This document shows, piece by piece, positions 31,312 through 46,303 of a DNA stretch of 64,000 bases. The notes under the pieces are model-generated. The model made no database searches, was not told where the DNA came from, and saw only the letters and a list, made by a program, of their open reading frames with translations. This DNA comes from Trichuris trichiura (taxonomy: Eukaryota > Nematoda > Enoplea > Trichinellida > Trichuridae). The translations under genes were made by a program, and so were the position numbers. Where the stretch lies: NCBI GenBank assembly GCA_037903355.1, contig JBAJFE010000047.1, positions 310,001-374,000 of the forward strand. The letters run 5' to 3'. The first letter of the stretch is position 1. Each line of letters starts with the position of its first letter.

Positions 31312-34300
31312 CTACTGTACGCTATTTGGAAATGTTTGCCTTAGTTGCTTTGACGGGTGGCCGCTGAGGTTGGCCAATTCAAAGGAAGCATTCGAGTGTT
31401 CAAGTTTCTTTGCCGTCGTACTCTTCCGTCGGAAAGAGTAACGCGAGTCGCGCAGTCGGCCTTCGCTGAAGCGAAATGTGGGCTCCTTTCGGCGGATGTT
31501 CAAACGACACGACGGCGACCTTTCAATTTCGTTCGTAACATTGGACTCGATTCCTTCGGTCTCTTCAGCAGCCGCCAATTCTTCAATTGTTGACCAGCCG
31601 CCTTCTGGAAGTAAACAATGATTGTTGTTCTTAGAGGCGCTAAGTATGGATAGTGCTGTGGTGGCGTCACCTCCTTTGGGAAGAAATGTTGGCGAGATTT
31701 TCGACGTTCTTACGGAAGGCGGATGACTGTCCGTCGACGCTCTGCTGATGTCGTGACGTAACTTACTGGCTGCGCTGTCCGTATGCAAATCAGGTGAGAT
31801 TGTTTGATTTCTCAACTGACTGTCAGCTGCAACGACATTAATTTGAATATGATGCTGACGTCGCGCGTTTTAATTGGCTCTTGGAAAGGTCACTACTTAG
31901 TTTAAAAATTTTTTGCATAATGAACGAACGTTAGGGCTTACTCAAAGGTCTGCTGCAAAGATCTTCTTTTAAAAGCTTCAATTCATTGGACAACTCCGAC
32001 AGTGTTACACTTTTGCAAGAACCAACAAAACGCTGAGGCGTGTTGACCAGCTGCTCTTTTAGTACGTCTTGCCAGTGGGCTTCCGATTCATTAGGATTCT
32101 TTATGGTCAAAAACTGAAAGGAACACATCTCTTTTCCATTCATCAACCTCTCTTCCATTCATTAAACCTTATGCTCAACGAACGGTCGAAGAAGCGTACG
32201 CAGTGGCAACGACGACGATATGGCAAAATCGACGAACGACCAAAGCGCTGAACCCCCTTTAAGAATGCACAACTTTGTTTGGAACGATGACTGAACAGGC
32301 CGGTTGTTTACCCAATCGTTTGGCGCCAAGCTCTTTGATCACTTTGGCAATACGACACCATTCCATTGCCATACTGTTTTCAAAGCATAGGCAAATAACT
32401 TTCAACGCTGAAAAGTGTGACGTCATGTCAAAAACTCATCAACTGATAAGAGGGTGTACTTAATAAGCAAGCTGGATAAGTTGAATCTCTGATGCCTTTG
32501 GAGGTTGCTTGACTGGTCGACCTTTCGCCGATGCTTGTCGCGCCTTCGGCTATTCAAATGAAATTTTTATATTTATGCCGCATCGCATCTACTACATTTC
32601 ATTCGTAGAAAGGAATCAACGGTCAAGCTAGTATACGGCATGCTGCTTTTATGCTAATTTGAAAGCGCCTACTTCTTGTTGACGAAGTTGCGTGAGCGCT
32701 GGGCATCAGCGAGGACTTTGCTGTCGACGGCGCTATTGCCGTTAGGAGGTAGTTGAGGCAAAAGGAAATGTCGTTCGGTTTCAACGTTTGGCTACCTGCG
32801 CTTACAATGGAGTAGGCCTTAAAGGCGGAAAGGAAAGGCTCACTTGCTGAGGCGATTTCCAAAAACAAAGGCACCAGTACGTTGCAGGTGACAGTTTCCA
32901 TTCTGTCGCTGCATGTGGGTCCCAGCGTTTCTTGACTGCATATGTACTCGAGCGAGAAGGCGCTCTCCTATTCATAAATTGACTTGAGTTCGAATTGATG
33001 AATGAAGAATCGGCGAGCTTACACCAAGCGCTTGCATAAGGAATAAAGTGAGCTGAATGACGACGGTGCAAAAGTTGTTCGGAGGAAAGAAAGACGGAAG
33101 CACTGTTGTTGGAACGCCGTGAACGACGGACAGTGAGCTGTCCTGACTGCCCGGTATAGTGGAGCTGTCGCCGACCAACGCCTTTAGGCATAGCTGGACG
33201 ATGGCCTTTTAAAAATTCAAAACTAATCATATTAACACAGTTAAGAAAGACAGCGCTACTTTCAAGAAGAAGAAATGCGCTATGTAAGGAAAGACGGTTA
33301 ACGTCTTGTGCAGACCTCGTAGCCAATTGCTGATTGCGTCCCAGTCGACGCGACGCTGAAGAGAATATGAAAGTTATGCACATTCCATCACAATCTATTG
33401 ACTGAGCTATTTTTCCTTACCCGTATGGAAGTTTTCTTCACTATTTTCGCGATTGTCTTGTCCAGCCGTCTCAGTATGCTATTCAGGGCTGATCGATTCT
33501 GCTCGGCCGACCAATCAGTAACCGGAAGGATGTCCAAAAAGTAGCTAAAAATGAACAAAAACAAAAGTTAAATATATTTTTAATAGCGCCGACAATATGG
33601 ATTGATTCGGCCGCTTACCGTTGCAAGCCTTCACAGCTCATTGCGTTCGAATCGTAAGGCGCCAGCTTCAAAAGAGTATAAGCGATTTCGGCAAGTTTCT
33701 AAAGAAAGCCAACTTCACTTACGCAGTCGATCGAATTTAAAACGTTCAAAAATGAAACAGTGTTAGTTCCTACGAATGCGCGCTGAAATTACAGCGGGGC
33801 AATTCTTTGGCTGCGCCTTGTTTGCATAGCTTGTAAAAAGTCTTCAAAAAACTGCTGACATCTTGATTATCATACAATTCAAAAATGGGTTACTGTAGCT
33901 GTCTTTTTGACGGTTCGTAGAGTAGTAACAAATACGACCATTATGCAAATAAACGCAGACACAATCTTGGTAAACAAATCAGCTTTATAGGAAAAGTCTT
34001 GGTGCGCTGGAATCGTCGAGTAATAATAACGACAGCAAAATTGTGGTAGAGTACTAACAAAATACCTTTTATTTTGCTGACAGCATTTTGTGAATATGCA
34101 AATTTTTTAAAACTAAGTTCTTTTTCGTCCAATGGCAATTAGTTTAGCTAAATTTAAACTGACTTTCCATCGACGTCATTGGCCACTTTTGAAACGTATT
34201 CCTATTGGTTCCGAAAAGAAATTTGAACTAATGCCACGTTTCCTATTCGATGTTCTTGTCTGCTAACCGAAACGGAATTGACTTAGCTCAAGTAGTGCCA

Positions 34301-37300
34301 TTACGTCATTAATCGATAACGCCGCTGAGGGAACCCACGCGACGTTCAAATTTTCAAACGCTCATTATGCAAATTTTTGCTCTTATCACATCTTCAGTTG
34401 CCATTAGACTCGACCACGACGCAAACATCTGCAACGCCGCTGAGCGAACCCACGCGACGCTCAAATTTTCAATCGCTCATTATGCAAATTTTTGCTTCTA
34501 TCACATCTTCAGTTACTATTAGACTCGACTAAGATGCGAACGTCTGCAACGCGTTATAGGCGCGGATGCTAACAGAGCTTAGGCATAAAAAAGTAAAGGA
34601 ACAAAGCAGTCTGTTCTTTGAGAAAAAACATTATTTCCAAATTTGCTTTTCTTTCCTTAATTCAGTTTCTTAAGTCTTCGAGAAAAAAGAAGGAACAATA
34701 AATTATTAAGAATAGGCAAAGGCACTTACGATGTGCGTTTTATGGTCAAGAATTTCGGGACTCTTCGACGCGTCACCCAAAACGTGATTTAGGTATCTCA
34801 TTCTTGGCAAGCATGTTCGCACGAAGGTGGCCGACAAGTAGAGCAATGCATCCCTTGGTTTGCGAAACATTTCCCGCTGAACCTCCGAATCGGCGGTCGC
34901 TTCCCACTGGGTCGTCTTCCTGGGGTCCGGTCTAAATTTCATCCGCACAGTTTTACTTGCCCTTTTCTTGGGAGTATGCAGATTCAAATTCGTTCAACCT
35001 GACTACAATGGATTCGTCCCTGAGATCGGCCAACTGAGGAGACTCGCAGGCCATCGATTTCGCTCGACCGCTGGCGCTGATTATGTCAAATGCCCTTTGC
35101 GGACCGCTGAAGCTCCTTCAAAATTTTTTTTGCGCGTTTAAAAGCTCTACATTCCATTCATTAGTCTTAGCACACCTGGCAAGAATGTCGCAGCAGTCGA
35201 TTAGCGTTTTCATTTCGACATTCAGCGTCGACAATACCTGATGTTCCGCCCTGAGAATGCTCAAGTCGCCATTAGATGCTTTTGACCGTTGCATCAGATC
35301 GTTCAAATAGTAAGGCAGTATTGCTTGAATGACAACCTGCAATGACAAAGGTAGGGACAGCTCAATAAAATATCTGAGCATATTTATTACCAACATCTGA
35401 TGGGAACGCCTTGTCTCAGGCGCGTACGCCGAAATGGTGATGCAGCAGGCAAGAGCATCGGTTAAAATGGAGAAACTATTCGGATCATCCTTGTAGCACA
35501 AATCCAACGCCTTCAAAGGCTTTTCAGCTTGGACAAGAGCCATGATATCCAACTCGTCATTGATCCAATCCAACTTTTCTAACGATGACAGAAGCTCGTA
35601 GAAGTGAACATTTTTTACCTAAATTTTCTCGTAAGCATAAAGCGCCAACACTACCCTAAAAGTGTACCTGCAACAAGCCAAAGTCTTGTTCGTTTTCATT
35701 GAAGTCCAAAATGTTAGCTACGGAACCGAACATTTGCAAAATGAACGGTTTTCTATGCATTATGTAAAACTGCTTGCAAGTAAACCGAATAGCGTCGCAT
35801 AACAATGGATTGGTTTGGTAATGTGAAAAGCAGCGCAAAATTGTTGGCATAATGGAAAAAAAGCTGAAATTTAAATCTTTCTACAGCAGGGCTGCACGGG
35901 TCGTCGCTACCTTACCCGCTGGACGAGAAGTACGCCTTAAATTGATAGGCCATTTCGATATAGGAAGCCATGCAGTGGCGCAGAATGGAAGCGTCCTCGC
36001 AGTGCAAAATCATTATGCCATTGACGACGTTTATAAACAGGTGCAAATCGCCAAAAGTGTACTCCATTGACCGTAGCATTAAGTGCATCAGTTGCTGCCA
36101 GGACAACTTTGTCAAAACGTCCAAAGCGAACAGCTCGGGAACCCACATAGCGTCGGACGGGTGCTCGGAAGGTTCCAGCGCCTTTCTTGGAAAGGACGGC
36201 AGCTTGGTCAGCTCTTCGTGAAGAAAGAATACACGCTGCGGAATCTTGAAGTCATTTCATCATTAATTATGTATTTTTGGCATTTTAATTTTTTAAAAAT
36301 TACCGTAGTCTCTGGACAATGCCTGAGCATACTTAGTGTGAATAGCACTTTTCCCAGCTCAACCGATTTCCTTGCTAGTGCCTTAACAAACACCGCTGAT
36401 ATATTTCGAAATTTCGGTCAATGGGCTCACTGATTTTTTGTACAACGCTTTGGCATCTGCCAGCTCAAGTCGGACTAGTTTCAGCTGCGGATAGTGGGAT
36501 CGATGGAATTGATAATAATCTCTGACATAAGCTTGCGAACTGTGCATTACTCCTGCAAGTGTGAAAACGATTCGATTGCCGGTTAGACGATAGATACAAT
36601 AAACTAAGAATTATTTTGCGCTGAATATTCCTACAAGTTGAACGATATTATTTTGATATTTTCCAACAGTTTCAGCGTCTCGCTTTTCAAAAACGTTTAT
36701 ATTTATTTAAACGCGGCGCCTTCGTATGATACGGTAACGATGGAACGCAGTTTGCTCTGACAATTACGTGAAACAGAAACATTCTAGCGCTTGAACAGGA
36801 CGGGTTATCATAAATGCAGTCAAAACATCTTGCTTATCATTTCAATACGGAACTACAGTAATTCAAATTGTTGGCAATGTGCCAAACAACTTTTGTAAGC
36901 ACAATCTGTTAAGAACTAATGGTCGGAAGTGCAACTAACCTGTCTTGGCATCCACTAGAAAGTATTTGCTCTGCTCGTTGAAAGGGATGCCGAAAAATTC
37001 GCAACTATCGATGAATATGTGATGAAATTGGGTGGCCTAAAAAGGCTACCTTTTCAAAGAGGCCATAAATACACGGACGAATCGATACTACTTCGTGTAC
37101 GGGAAACTGGGAGGGAATACTCTCAGCCTCAGTTCCAAAAACGACAATCTTCTTCGCGCTGGCCACGTTCGCCGTTATCAGAAGTACACCCTGCAAACAG
37201 TATATACTGTAGGTGAAGAATTCAAATTCAAATGTTTACGTCGCACTGCTCCTTGCGAAGAGTCTGCTTCAAATCTTTGAAAACGACTCCCTTAATGCTT

Positions 37301-40300
37301 GGCACTATCTAGAATAATTTCTGTTTAAAAAAATCTAGTTTTTCAAACGATGCTCTCGCTCCGAAACGATACCATCCAAAGCACACTGATTCCTCGTGCA
37401 ATAGCGTCTTGACTATCTTTCGACGGCGAGCGGAAGTAGTACATGACGAATCCTATCTGGTATAAAAGAAATATTTTTTTCAAAATCGCCAAAAGAGTGT
37501 GTTCAGGTACTTACAATGTAATTAAGCAATACGTAGGCCGTCTGAGAAGGCAAGCTGTCGTAATGAAGAATCAGTTTTCTCAACAACGCGATCATGTATT
37601 CCTGCAAATTCAAATTTTGTCCAAAAAATACATATATTGACAAGTCGTTATTATTACTTGTTCGTTGCTGTTTGTCAACTTCTCAAAAATATGTCTGAAG
37701 AATAGCGCGCTATCTTCGACCATGCAATTCCAGATGACTTTGCTTGCTGTTTCGGCTACTGTAGAAAGAAATTATAATTAAAATGGTTCGACTGCGTTAT
37801 GTAGAAAAACTCCCACCGGATGCTCCCCCTTCGTCTATACCATCATCGTCCAGCAATTCAATCAACCGAGTGACCACCGAGCAAAGAATCGACGGGAAGA
37901 GAATAGGTGCTACGGGAACGTGTCTTGTAGCAGCATGCCCATCTCCGTCGTCCTCTTCATTGGCTACGGTAACATTCAGTTGGAAAAGTGAAGGCTCAAA
38001 GGCGGCTTGTTGAATGACCGCAGCCGCCGTGAGCGTGAACTTTGCCCTTTCGGCACTTTTTGCCTCTTCCGCATGCTGCAAAGCTCGTCTAACCAACTCC
38101 TGCTTCTGCTTCCGCCTTGTTTTCGTCATAGTCATTATTGACTGGCTCTAAAATTTCGATCCACTATTTTCGTCCCAACAAAATTGGTACGTTCTACCAT
38201 TGTATCTTCTTTCAATTTTAGTTCTTGCAAGTTCGTCTTGACGTGCGGCATCCACGAAGGGTCTACGATGACTACTTGAGGTAGGCCTACCGGGGGTGAA
38301 GGCATTGAAAAGTCTATATTCGGAGGCGGTGTCTACAAGGAATGTAGAACAATGCTAAGGAATACATTTTTTCACATTCCACGCGTTCACGATTATAGAA
38401 CGTAAGTCTATCAAAGTTCTTCATTTTTTAAATATTGTACTAAACTCATTGCTTCGAATCTCGAATTTGAAATTGTCGCTTACTTTGAAAGTCGCATGCG
38501 CTTTGTATTCCATCATCAACCATGAATGGTACCTGTTCCGCCATAACGCGTAGAAGCGTAAAATTGCAGAAACACGACACGAAGGGTCCATGTGGTGCAT
38601 GCTTAGCTTCACCACGGAAGAAGCTATGGCTGGCTGTTTCACTGAACTTGAAATGAATGCGGAAGCTGCAAATGAGAGACATAATTAAGCAACGAACTTG
38701 ATTATCAACTATTCAAATAGAGCACCTATGCTATTGACAGTAAACAGTTATTGATCATAGGCAAGCTGGACTGGTATAAATTAGAAAAAATAACTCTTTC
38801 ATCATCAGAGCGTGATTGAAGTTATAAATTAATACGCTGGCTCAAATGGTGCCAATTATTGCACTTAATTTTGCTCCTAAGCGACAACCAACCAAATTTC
38901 TACTCCTCAAGCTTTGGCATTTCAAATTTGACGAACAAATCTCTTTGATTTTGATGGTAGAGTTTACTTTGAATTTAAAAAAAACTAAACTCTGTAAGCG
39001 ATCACGATTATTTTTGTGAGAATGCGTTACTTCAGCTTCATCCGCCAAAACATTAGACAAGTACGTAGAAAACTGCCCGTAGTATTAGTAAACATTGATC
39101 CCGGCGACTGCGCAAACGGTTACAGAGAAATGAGGGGGAAGATTCAAAATTCAAAGTTACAGTAACCAAAAATGATAGTCAAGCTATCAAAACTTTTCGG
39201 TTACAGAGAAATGAGGGCGAAAAATTCAAAATTCAAAGTTACAGTAACCAAAAATGATCGTCAAGTTATCAGAACTTTTCGGTTGCGCTTACGAAGCTTA
39301 TGTTAAAGCTACATGGCAACGTGAAGCTATAGAAAACAACGTTACCAGCCACTGCGGATAAATGGGAGTCCACTTCGAGCAACAGAGCCCAGCTTATATG
39401 AATAATAGGCAAAAAGTCGCCATCGGAGACATAATACAAGCTTTTTAGAAATGTTGATAGCGGAACGTGCATTGGGTTTCTGATCTGAAGATAAAACGAC
39501 CGTATGAGCGTAGCGGGAAGCTGTGAAATGACCTGAGATTTAATGTAAGTTAGCGTCTGGTTTTCCTCAGACGCCTTTGAATCGCCAACGGACGACATTG
39601 GGTGCTCGCAAGGGCCAGCCATGGAAGATCGATTCTAAATTTGGAATATACATTCCGCTTGAACGCCGAATGCATGCAACATACGGTAGTGTCGTGGCCA
39701 GAAGACCTTTCCTCCAGTTTCTGCTTTGAAATAGTGATTGGTTCTCCTCTGTCCGACATTTGTCCCGACAAACTCCATTCTTGAGACTGCCCCGCCGATT
39801 CGGGCTGCAAAAGATCTCAACGCTACGAGCGGGAAAGAAAGAGCAAAGCACTGTCGGCTACTTGCGATCGGCTAGCTTTTTCCTTCATTCTCTCCGCAAA
39901 ATTCATTATGAAATTTTTTCTGCGATTGTAGCAGCCGTCCCATGGAAACTCTTCTCCGTAGACCTTAATTTTCAAAATAGAAACGGCATAGCCAGCGGTC
40001 GTTAATGAAGAAAATTGAATTGAAAACAAAAGGCCAAACCGGCATGCAAACCTACCTTTCGCAAAGTGACCATCAGTCGATGACATTGCCTGTAGCAGCG
40101 TTCGAAACATTGCGCGTGGCAAACTCGCTGGTGAGTACAAGTGAAATTGAAGTTCCTAGCCAAATGAATTACAGTCTACAAAATGATTTTCAGGTTGGAT
40201 GAATTTGAATTTTCTCTGAAATCGCCCTGCCTGAATCCACGGAAACGTCTTATTTGCCAAACTGTCACCGGAATCGTGCGATTGTGAACCCACGTCGGTC

Positions 40301-43300
40301 ATTGTCGCTTCTTGGAGCAAACTTTCGTCGGAGACTAGTTTCGCCGAAGCTGCAAGAAGTTCGACCGATTCCGCTTCGGGCGGCTTGTAGTCGTCCGAAG
40401 CAAAGGACGTGTGCCTTGTTTGACTTCTTCGATCTCAAGTAACAGTTAACGTTTTAGGCTGAGGCAACTTTTTTTTCCTTACATTATTTACCTGCATCCG
40501 ATTCCCTCTTTCCTGATCTACTCGAGCGTCTCGTCATAGGTATAAGCGAGCCGTGCTTAAGCAACTTTTGCAGCCCAGTAAGCGACCTTCGATCCGTAGC
40601 TGGAAGCTTTTTGTTAAATTAAATTCAGTTTTTAAAAAGTTACCCTTTCTATCGCCGCTTGACTGCTCCTCTGACACGTGATGACTATCGCTGGATAGGC
40701 GATCACCGTCCACGGTGCAAAAGCTGATGCGCCGTTCGGTGGGAGCGTCTGAAAAACAAACTTTTCCCGCCAAGACTCGCCCGTAAGGCGTTGAATACTT
40801 ACAAGCAGTAGACACTGGCAAGTCGGCAATGCTTTGCAGACTGTCGCTGTTTCGAGAGGGCGAAAAAGTAGCGCTTAGCACTGACCATCTGCGTTGGCTT
40901 TGGAATTTTTCAAATTTTGAATTCTTTCTATAGTGAGTACGAGATCGGACGATTTCTTGGTACGATTCGCGCAGGAATGCGGCAATCTCAAGCAAAAGCA
41001 TGCACGCAATGAGACGCAGTGCCGGAGGACAATTTTCGCCCGATTTGTTCACTATGCCTAAACGGACAAGTAGGAAATGCAAGAATTGCGACAATTGTTG
41101 GTTGTGCATAACGTTTCTGAAGTTTCCTTCGAATTTATGCATTATATGGCTGCAAAAACGGCCAGCAGAGCTAAGCAGAAACAGAAGAAAAGCTTGATAT
41201 ACTTTTAGCTGCTTACAGACAACTTGATCTTCAGGTAAGATAAATTTTTAAACATACAGTATCCTGATAAAGGAAATGCAGGTAAGCTTTTTGAAAATGT
41301 ACGTACTTTCGTCGAGAAAATCTTCAAGGTCGTCGTTTATGCGCAGTTGAAGCTTTTGGTCATTTTCTCCTGACACCGCGTGCATTCCCGAAGATCCTTT
41401 TTCTTGGGTGAGCAAACTTTCAAGCCTAGCGCTGAGAGCCTTCAATTTTAGAGCTTCGCGCCTTCCGACATTGGCTAATGCGTCAAACCTACCAATCCCC
41501 ATTGATAGAACATGCGCCCAGCGTTTTTTTGAATAATCGAAGCGCCCTTGAGCACGGACGGAGTGCAGCGTGCCAGTGGGACGCTCGAGGAAATGGATTT
41601 CATAGGCTGACCTGTGCGAATCCAATCCGGCCACAAACCTTTGTTGCAACGATTTACGAAGTAGCAACATTCCACCAGCAAAGCGGCTCTTGCAATTACC
41701 GGAGCCTTCTGCAAATGAAAACAGTATAGCCAGTGCGCAAACAAAAAAACAGAAATAGTACGAGTTATACTTCTAAAAATAAAACCGCCCTTCTGAGACT
41801 GTTTTTAAAAGGCTACACCCTAAGTGCCAGTTCTGATTTTGCGTCCTTTAGGTATGCATACCAAATCGAGAATGGCGGCTAGCAATGGTGGATCAGGGAC
41901 CGTCCCGGGGCGACAAGTTTCAAGCAAAAAGTTGAACCGACGAATGCCCGCTCTTAGGGCGTCAACATTAACAAGGAGCTTTGGCGGAATGTTCAAAGTT
42001 TCCATCAACTTCTTTTCTCGGCTTTCTGTAAACACAAAACCGTATAAAAGCACAACAGCTGCTGTCCGACGACGTGAAAACGACGGAGACAAAGATATTG
42101 GCCTTTACGCACCCATGGTATCCTGGTCGTCTATGTCCATATTGTAGGTAGTTGGTCTTTGATCATTTTTAGACGACTTTCCGGTCAACGAACTCTGCAG
42201 TGCTTCTATGAAAGCTTGACGTCATTAAACACCAAGTCCGTACCAGGAAAAGTAGCTTCTTTCGCTTTTTCCGTTCGCTGCCCATTCGGCTGAGATCGTC
42301 AAAAGAGTGGTCCTGATCGGAGCTTGAATTTTCAATCTCGTCGAATACACATTGCATCTGGCTATCGGAGCGAACCGACTTAAGGATGTTCAAAGCTAAA
42401 AAAAGGGGAAAGCCGAGAATCCCACCCAATGCATTAGCTTTCATGTTACTTACACAGTGGCAATTTACGACCCTTCTTTCGATGAACTGCAAGCTGTGGA
42501 GAAGCTGGCAATTGCGCTCGCATATCCGTGTAAGAGAGATTCTGGCGAGGAGACGTCGCGTACGTCTCCCTATCAACATCGTCCGACTGCTAAAAACAGC
42601 CTTGCATTCAAGAGATAGAATGCTTCAAAGTTTACCTTTTTAGTACGGCCTTGCGAATAAGTCTTCGTTAAGGGCAGCCCTTTATTATAAGGCAACGAAG
42701 GGCTTGCGACTTGACTACTGTCGCTTGAACTTGAGCTTACTTTTTCCTGCCTACAGTAACACCATTTGAATTTCAAAAATTGCGAGTTCACCTCCTTATG
42801 TCGAACTTTTGCGCTGAACTTTTGTTCTTGCAGAGCTGCGAGGTTTCTATAAGTGCACTCAGCTCGACCAGTCGAAACGGATGGCCATGGAATGTTTGAA
42901 TTACGGACATCAACGAACGGATATCATAGTAAAGAGCCTACAGTAGTTGTAAGCAGGTTTTTAAAAAACGAAAATGCGAACGTACGGAATTTTCAGGCTG
43001 TTTCAGCTCCTTCTGATAGTCAATGAGCTTGGTGACCAAAGGCTTCACTATTACTTTGACCACAATGCCGTCAATTCCTTTTTCTTGTAAAAGAAATTGA
43101 TTTTTGTACGTAGGCCTTGTTTGGCTATCACTTCTGGAACGTCCTTCTCGACCAGTACGTAAAGACGAGCGTCCGGCGCCTGAAATAGCGCCTAACTGTT
43201 AACCTGCCCACCAAAATCAGTTTAGTTTTACTACCGCAGATCGTATCGCCAGCGCAGAAGCCCAAAATGGCGTGCAGAAGGTCGATCAATTTTGCTACCT

Positions 43301-46261
43301 CGTTTTGTTCCACGAAATTAAGAAGACCAATGGAAAAGAGAGACGGGGAAGATTTTTGAATTTTTACCAAGCAGGTTTTTGCTTGGCCTCGCATTAAACC
43401 AGCTTCAATGGTCAACGACGAGTCGCAACAACCTTTGGGGCATCCGAGGTACAAAATTAGCCTTAAAAGGTCATTTCAACATTTTATGTTTGAACAAGTT
43501 GAAAACCTGAGAATAGCTTCCATTACGGAAAAGAACACTGGCGCGCACAAGTCTTCGTCAAAGATGGAATCCTGTATTTCGCCGCATCTCTTTTCTGACT
43601 GCAGCGATCGCAGACCGGCTTCGACAAACTCGCTTAGAGGCGTTTTGCCAGCTTGAGAAGCGCCCACTGCTTGTCCCTGTCCTTCGAAGTAGTTGTACTC
43701 GACGATGAGCTCCAGAATCTTGAGCAAAGTATCACAAACGCGCATTGTTAGCGGTCGAGTTGTCACTTCGCATACGGCCGTAGCAACCATGCTCAAACTG
43801 AGATCTCCATTTCCCACAATGAACGGACTTGAGCCAATAGTCTGAAAAAAAAAGGTGGAGAACTTGAAGTTTTTTTAAAAAAATAAGGACTTTAAATATC
43901 CCCGACGTAAACTGCGTCGTAAAAGAGTTTGGTAAACCTATAACCAGGTTTCTAAGGCCTTCTCGTATTCGCTTCTTTTAAATACCGCTTTGACAACTCG
44001 CAGGACGCGTCATGCAAAGCAGGTGCAAGCCTTTTTCATAACTGCTATTGAGAAACTAAATATTTACATTCCATCACGGAGAAAAAGCTGTCCGAGTAAG
44101 GAAATGAAGCTGGTCAAAGCGATGAGGCAAATCGAAGGCATAACGCTGGTTCTCAAATTCAAGTTAATCTACCACTCCCAAAAGACCCTGAAACATTTGC
44201 CGGACGTTTACGCTATGCTATCGCGCAGCACGAATTAAAAAACTTTTAAATTTTTGAATTCTTGCGCAACTTACCTGCGCACAATTCATACTGTAGTTAT
44301 ATCTTCTATTTTATCCGTAATGCCAACGGGGCAGTTTCGGTACCACTTAAAGCGAATTATTAAATGTCTGCATTTTTAGCGATTCGCATTGCAACTTTTT
44401 ACAAGGCTCTGGTCGAACGTTAAGGCTTTTTCCCGCAGCAAAAGTCGGGACAGCACGCTTAAAACGTTCAGCTAGCATCGCAAGGCTCGAAACAGCGGAA
44501 ACTAAATTCAAATAAATTTACAAGAGCAGGCAATACGAACATTCAGGCTCATTTTTTCAAAAAGCCCGCGTCGTTTGCATTAATCGCGTGGGGAGTACTG
44601 TAGGCAAAACTAAAATCAAGTCTGTCTGTCTTAAACGTTCTTAGCTGAAATCTAAAACGAGCAATTGCTTCAGTATATGCATTGCATTTGCGTTTAATTG
44701 GACAAACGCGGCTTTATTTTGGCTCCATTTGGGGCACTCGCTTGGCGTTTGAAAGGAAATACATTGAAGCTTTAAGAAAATTCAAATACTGGACGCCAGG
44801 TGCTTACTGTAAGTAGAAGTAAAATCAAGTACTTTTAGTCCAAGTTGATTTTACGTTTACGCTTAACCCCTTTATTGTTACTGAGCAAAGAGAGCTTGAT
44901 TTTGGCATTAAACTTAGCCCGTCTGATGTATTTGTCGCAGAAAAATATAATTAAGCTTACCTCAGGGAAGTATTCAGCAAAGTAGCATATCTGCGAATCC
45001 GTGGCGCTTCGCTTCATAATAGGGTCAGGTGATTTCGGTAAATCAGCGCAAAAGGCCGGCCGACTACGACAACTAAGGTAATATACAAGGTAAGCGTTGC
45101 CTATTTTCGAGCTGAGCTGACTCACCTTGATTTTTTCTCCTCAAAGAGCATCGCACGGCGTAGCGGACTGTGAGACGATGTCCTTATTGAGCTGGTTTTC
45201 CTTCTGCTTTGCGAAGCCCTTAACCGACCCGCTACTGGCTTGAAAGACTTTTCATTATCCTTCGGTGGAACCACCGAAGAGTACTCGTGTTCAGTGAGAA
45301 GTGGGATGGACAAGCTGCGTTGGCGAGGTGCATTATCCGCCAACGTTTCCTCACAAATGTTTTGCAATCGGCCGAGAAAATAAACCAGCGCCCAATGGAC
45401 ACCATCTTCCGACCAATGGCTTACGAACCAAGCATCTTAAGACGGCGACGTCCATATAACTAGCCTGAGTTTGATTCAGACCTAATATTTTTGATATGGC
45501 TGTGCTCGACGCCAACGAACCACTAGTTCCATCGCCATTTTCCCATGGCATTGATGCATGTTTTGGTGAGCAGGCAGCTTGTTTTGTTGAATCCGCCTGT
45601 GCATTCTTAACGGCTTCCTTTTGCGGAATGGAATCGATTTGATCCGCAGTTTCAACAGGTGAGCTTATTTTCCTCTGCGGAAAGGTGCCAAGCGATGATA
45701 CGAGGCATCCACCTGTAGGTGTTCGTTCCATGTCTTCTGCGGCAAGCGGTGTTGCAACGTCTACGTCTCCACCATCTAAAATACATAACCTTTGAAATGC
45801 CTCCTCCCTTTGACAAAAAAAGGGCAGTTTATTTTAATTAAAAAATTAACAGTAAACCGCCGCTCCTTCAATGAAAGCAACTCCATCTTGTTTCTGGCCC
45901 GTCCGCGTTTTCTCTCTAAGCATGGACAAGACGTCACAAGCTTAAAAATCTACGCATCAGCTCGAGCTTAGCAGGTGATGACGTCATGTGACGTCGTGTC
46001 AGTTCATAAAATCAGAGATTGACGTCAAAGACGTTTGTTAATGAGCCAGTTGAGTTCGAAAGCGGAAGAAACATTTTACCAATAAAAAGTCGCCCAGTGG
46101 AATGCCTCCTCATTCCCAGATGTCCCACTTCCTAATCATTAAAAATATTTTACTTTAACATTGCCTTCGTGCTGCGTTTAAAGGTATGTACGGAACAAAT
46201 GAATTTCTTCCTTAGACCTAGACCTCATAATAATAATAATAATAACAACAACAACAACAAC

Positions 46262-46303
<42 letters not shown>

